The notes beneath the pieces were generated by a model. That model searched no databases and had not been told where the DNA came from. It saw only the letters and a list, made by a program, of their open reading frames with translations. Positions 61,310 through 64,000 of a DNA stretch of 64,000 nt are shown in pieces. The stretch's first letter is position 1; the number at the start of each line of letters is the position of its first letter. Both the position numbers and the translations under genes were made by a program. The stretch covers positions 1-64,000 of the forward strand of contig PBLQ01000045.1 in the NCBI GenBank assembly GCA_002721815.1. Direction: 5' to 3'. Origin of the DNA: Myxococcales bacterium (GTDB lineage: Bacteria; Myxococcota; UBA727; GCA-2721815).

Positions 61310-63493
61310 TTGGAAGGTCAACAACCCACCCCTGACGCTTTTTTTGGGCGGGCCCAAGAATGGGAGACCTTCAACGAACTTTGGTTGCAGGTCCACAAGG
61401 GACAACCGGCCGCACATATTTTTTGTGCAGGTGCAGGCATGGGCAAGACTGCCTTGCTTCGCGCCTTTGAACGCCGACTCCAAACCCGAGGTTTTAAAAC
61501 CCTGTTTCTCAGACCCTCCGGGGGACTCTCCAAGGGCCACCTGGAGTTTGTCCGCGAAGCCGTGTTGACCCTTTGTGGTGAAGGCGAACGCGCCCATGAG
61601 TTTCAAGAAAAGCATATTCGTTACTTGGAACGCATTGGCTATCCGCCCGAGCACACCGATCGCTTAATGCGTCTTTGGGGGCCAGAATCCAGACGCACGC
61701 GACTCACCCATGAAGAGGAAGCTTTTTTAACCGATGATGCCATTCGACAAGTGTTTTTATTAACCGCCAATAAATTTGGACTGGGCCTTTTGGTGGATGA
61801 TTTTGGACTGTGCGATCAAGCCTCTCAGCGGTTTTGGCTGCACCTGATTCAATTGGTCAAAAAGCACAATGCACAATTTGAAACCAAAGGCCTTCTGTTA
61901 TTGGCCAGTACGCGGCAACCGGCCAATGATCATCGCTGCTTGGGCATGTCGGCATCTACTTTGGCACCCTTGCAAAGCAACGGGGCCAAACAAATGGTGG
62001 GGCATCAACTCAATGCTTTAGAAATCCCCGGGGTGCTCTTTAATTTTTTGAACGATAGAGCCAAGGGCAATCCCAGGTTTTTACAGGCGCTCACCCAATA
62101 CTTACAGGACCATGACTTTATCGAAGTCATCAGCAGCAACGCGCACCTCAAAAGGGAACTTTCGTCCCGGCGTATCCCCGAAACACTTTTGGAACTCACA
62201 GAAGCAAAAATTGAGCAATGCAGCAATGATTCCATCACTTTTCTCAGCTACGCTTGCCTCTTGCAGCAGCCATTCTCAGCGCAGCTGATTCATCTCACCA
62301 CCCAACACAGCGTCGATCAAAAAACCGCACTGTGGGAATGCGAGCAAAAAGGGATTATTCAAAAAATTCCCGGTACCGAGCACCAATGGCGCTTTGAACA
62401 GCGACGCTATCGTGAAGTGGTCCGGGCTCAACTCACAAAAGATGACACCCATCGGTATCAAAAACGACTGGCCAAAACCCTTGCCCAATCCACTGCGGCA
62501 AAAGTAGACCATCATGCGGAACAATTGGCCATGCTTTACGATGCCATCAACGAACCCACTCAAGCAGAAAAATGGTACGGGAAAGCAGCTGATCATGCTT
62601 ATCGAAGTGGACAACTGGAGCATGCTGCCCAGCTGTATGCGGCTTGCTTAGAACGAATGGGACGGCTGTGGCAAAGCAACACCCACGATTTGGACACCAT
62701 CAAACGTGGGTTTAAAATGCTGGCGCGCATGCTCAGCGCCATGAATACTTTTGCCCCCCAGAAAACCGTTTCGGCCAATTTTGATTTTCTAGAAAAAGAA
62801 GCCGCCGAAAAAGCCCCATTGAACGCGGCGCAAGTGTGCTGGCAAAAGGCACGAGGCTACCAACTCAAATCGCAACATGAAAACGCATTGCGCATGCTGG
62901 ATCGCGCGGATGCGCTCATGACCCAGGCCCCGTTGTCGCCAGACCTATATGTGCGGGTTCAAGTCCAAAGGGCAGAAATCCTAGAGGGTCAAGGCGATAT
63001 GGACAAAGCACGCATGGCGCTGGCTGCATCCGATGCCATCATCAAAAAGCACCCACTCAATGGCAGAGATCTCCTGTGGCAACATCAAAATCAAAAAGGA
63101 CGCATTTTGTTTCGAGAAAAAGAGTTTTTGCAGGCCAAAAAGTCTTTTGAAAAAGCACGGCAGATGGCCAAGGCCAATCAAGACAACATGGGAGAATCGC
63201 GCGCGCTCGTGAACTTAGCGGGGACGCTCTGGCACCTGGGACAACGACACGCGGCCTTTCTATTGATGGAACAGGGTGAATCTTTAGCGAAATCCGCCGG
63301 AGATCAAATTGGCGTATGTCGTATTTTGCTCAACCGGGGTTTCTTTCACCAAGCGCACAGCAATCCGGGGCAAGCGCAAGAATGCATCGAACAAGCATTG
63401 ATGTTGGCCGAAACCCTGGATTGGTCAGAAGGCATTGCGCACGCACAGGACGCTCTTCAACAGCTCGCCACCGAATGCGTTACGCCAGCATAA
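61310..63493 (+). CDS. AAA/STAND-type ATPase with TPR repeats
   Basis: A 727-residue protein from TTG 61310. An N-terminal P-loop ATPase (AAA_16-like) has FFGRAQEWETF, Walker A GAGMGKT at 41-47 and a Walker B-like LGLLVDDF. A helical winged part and a long array of TPR-like helices follow (for example LPDLYVRVQVQRAEILEGQG-type repeats to the end). Such proteins act as ATP-driven regulatory switches; in myxobacteria they are often fused to protein kinases, but no kinase domain is present here. Its end overlaps the convergent HD-GYP-like gene by 14 nt. Confidence 0.85.
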   Translation: MEGQQPTPDAFFGRAQEWETFNELWLQVHKGQPAAHIFCAGAGMGKTALLRAFERRLQTRGFKTLFLRPSGGLSKGHLEFVREAVLTLCGEGERAHEFQEKHIRYLERIGYPPEHTDRLMRLWGPESRRTRLTHEEEAFLTDDAIRQVFLLTANKFGLGLLVDDFGLCDQASQRFWLHLIQLVKKHNAQFETKGLLLLASTRQPANDHRCLGMSASTLAPLQSNGAKQMVGHQLNALEIPGVLFNFLNDRAKGNPRFLQALTQYLQDHDFIEVISSNAHLKRELSSRRIPETLLELTEAKIEQCSNDSITFLSYACLLQQPFSAQLIHLTTQHSVDQKTALWECEQKGIIQKIPGTEHQWRFEQRRYREVVRAQLTKDDTHRYQKRLAKTLAQSTAAKVDHHAEQLAMLYDAINEPTQAEKWYGKAADHAYRSGQLEHAAQLYAACLERMGRLWQSNTHDLDTIKRGFKMLARMLSAMNTFAPQKTVSANFDFLEKEAAEKAPLNAAQVCWQKARGYQLKSQHENALRMLDRADALMTQAPLSPDLYVRVQVQRAEILEGQGDMDKARMALAASDAIIKKHPLNGRDLLWQHQNQKGRILFREKEFLQAKKSFEKARQMAKANQDNMGESRALVNLAGTLWHLGQRHAAFLLMEQGESLAKSAGDQIGVCRILLNRGFFHQAHSNPGQAQECIEQALMLAETLDWSEGIAHAQDALQQLATECVTPA

Positions 63494-64000
63494 AATCACG
63501 GGTTGCCGTTGCACCCCGATAGGGCAAGGCACGTACAATGTGCAATCCACGACTGGTGGGCCTAAAAACCTCACCTGTTTGTGCACCGTGGGCTAAGGGC
63601 TCCACCCGCACCTCCGGGTCTTCAATCGCTGACGGCTCGTCTGTTTGCCTTTCCACCCAAGCCACTTTTCCGTCGCTGAGCAACACGGGGCATCCCACTG
63701 GATACAATCCCATCACTCTTAAGAATGCCGTAAGGAAAATGGTATCAAAGTAAGTTCCACCATATTTCACAATGGCACCAATGGCATTGGCTGAAGGGAG
63801 CGGTTGACAGTGTAAGGGCATGGTCAAACGACAAAACGTGGCTGGGATCGCGACCAATTCGCTCGCCCATAAAGCTGACTGGGGCGTTCCCTCTCCTTTA
63901 AAGGCGGCACCGCGTTGGCTTTCAAAGGCACACACCATGCGATGTATATTTTCTGGATGAAAATCATGAGCAATAAGAACCTGTAAAGCTGAAAAAGGTA
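63480..64000 (-). CDS. HD-GYP-like protein, C-terminal part only
   Basis: The minus-strand frame is open to the right edge (64000), giving about 173 residues of a longer protein; the ATG at 63938 is not the true start. The C-terminal HD-GYP pattern is clear: ELVAIPATFCRLTMP, then AIGAIVKYGGTYFDTIFLTA and FLRVMGLYPVGCPVLLSDGK. Such domains hydrolyse c-di-GMP. The HD and GYP motifs should lie beyond the edge, so activity cannot be judged. Confidence 0.78.
   Translation of the reverse strand, partial: PFSALQVLIAHDFHPENIHRMVCAFESQRGAAFKGEGTPQSALWASELVAIPATFCRLTMPLHCQPLPSANAIGAIVKYGGTYFDTIFLTAFLRVMGLYPVGCPVLLSDGKVAWVERQTDEPSAIEDPEVRVEPLAHGAQTGEVFRPTSRGLHIVRALPYRGATATRDFMLA

Noticed and set aside
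61123-61332. Protein-like open frame between tcdA and the AAA/TPR gene (contains AIGQAFQIAGLNPEYLTHEE)
   Set aside because: There is no ATG or GTG and the only TTG is late; it overlaps the start of the next gene and matches no neighbour's missing part.
1-64000. Mobile elements, prophage, tRNA-linked integration sites or rRNA/tRNA genes
   Set aside because: No transposase, integrase, phage gene, flanking repeat or RNA gene could be seen; the gene content looks chromosomal throughout.

Overview
Organism. The window reads as a chromosomal segment of a Gram-negative bacterium with about 50% GC and dense coding on both strands. Several genes point to Myxococcota or a related deltaproteobacterial lineage: a FrzS-like receiver/coiled-coil protein, a small protein resembling the Myxococcus MXAN_5187 C-terminal family, many secreted lipoproteins with Asp-Ala-Gly (DAG) linkers, DUF1501 and planctomycete-type cytochrome proteins, and a large FG-GAP surface protein. 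A complete Na+-NQR and a Na+:solute symporter suggest sodium energetics, compatible with a marine or saline habitat. The taxonomic placement is inference. I see no rRNA, tRNA, CRISPR array, transposase or phage gene.

Layout. 1-2676 (minus): a truncated penicillin-binding protein and an NtrC-type sigma-54 response regulator. 2755-6604 (plus): three overlapping genes, a HAMP-GGDEF diguanylate cyclase, a PhnD-like binding lipoprotein and a short family A DNA polymerase. 6623-8530 (minus): an ICMT-like methyltransferase and a metallophosphoesterase lipoprotein. 8615-9079: a GNAT acetyltransferase. 9076-14882 (minus): a surface redox-type cluster (DUF1501 protein, lipoprotein, CxxCH cytochrome-like protein, two-haem lipoprotein). 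14970-19451 (plus): a 1493-residue FG-GAP lipoprotein divergent from that cluster. 19448-24210 (minus): VWA membrane protein, DUF4159 protein, LolA-like protein, galU. 24356-25576 (minus): the FrzS-like regulator, followed by a clear terminator.

25907-31412 (plus): two M16 peptidases (one catalytic, one without zinc ligands), then BatD and BatE. 31507-38905: nqrM (plus) facing nqrABCDEF-apbE (minus), the full gene set for building Na+-NQR. 39057-41224: fumarase C and a CYTH phosphatase. 41227-46578 (minus): RNase R, a zinc-ribbon protein, a TPR-like lipoprotein and an FHA protein. 46740-47465: an orphan lipoprotein. 47518-50456 (minus): korAB 2-oxoacid:ferredoxin oxidoreductase, preceded by an unusually structured leader. 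50594-52231 (minus): another two-haem lipoprotein. 52369-54606: rhomboid protease, MXAN_5187-like protein and a small membrane protein. 54754-60157 (plus): an overlapping run of an AlkZ-like protein, MoaB, Ogt, a Na+:solute symporter with an extra domain, and a TatD-like hydrolase. Then tcdA, an AAA/TPR ATPase, and at the right edge the C-terminal part of an HD-GYP-like protein.

How the genes fit together. fumC and korAB belong to the TCA cycle, and NQR couples NADH oxidation to Na+ export. A GGDEF enzyme near one end and an HD-GYP-like fragment at the other suggest c-di-GMP signalling. The most unusual items are the cyclase/binding-protein/polymerase operon, the DUF1501-cytochrome-FG-GAP cluster, the structured korA leader, and an orphan terminator with room for a small RNA between 25681 and 25906.
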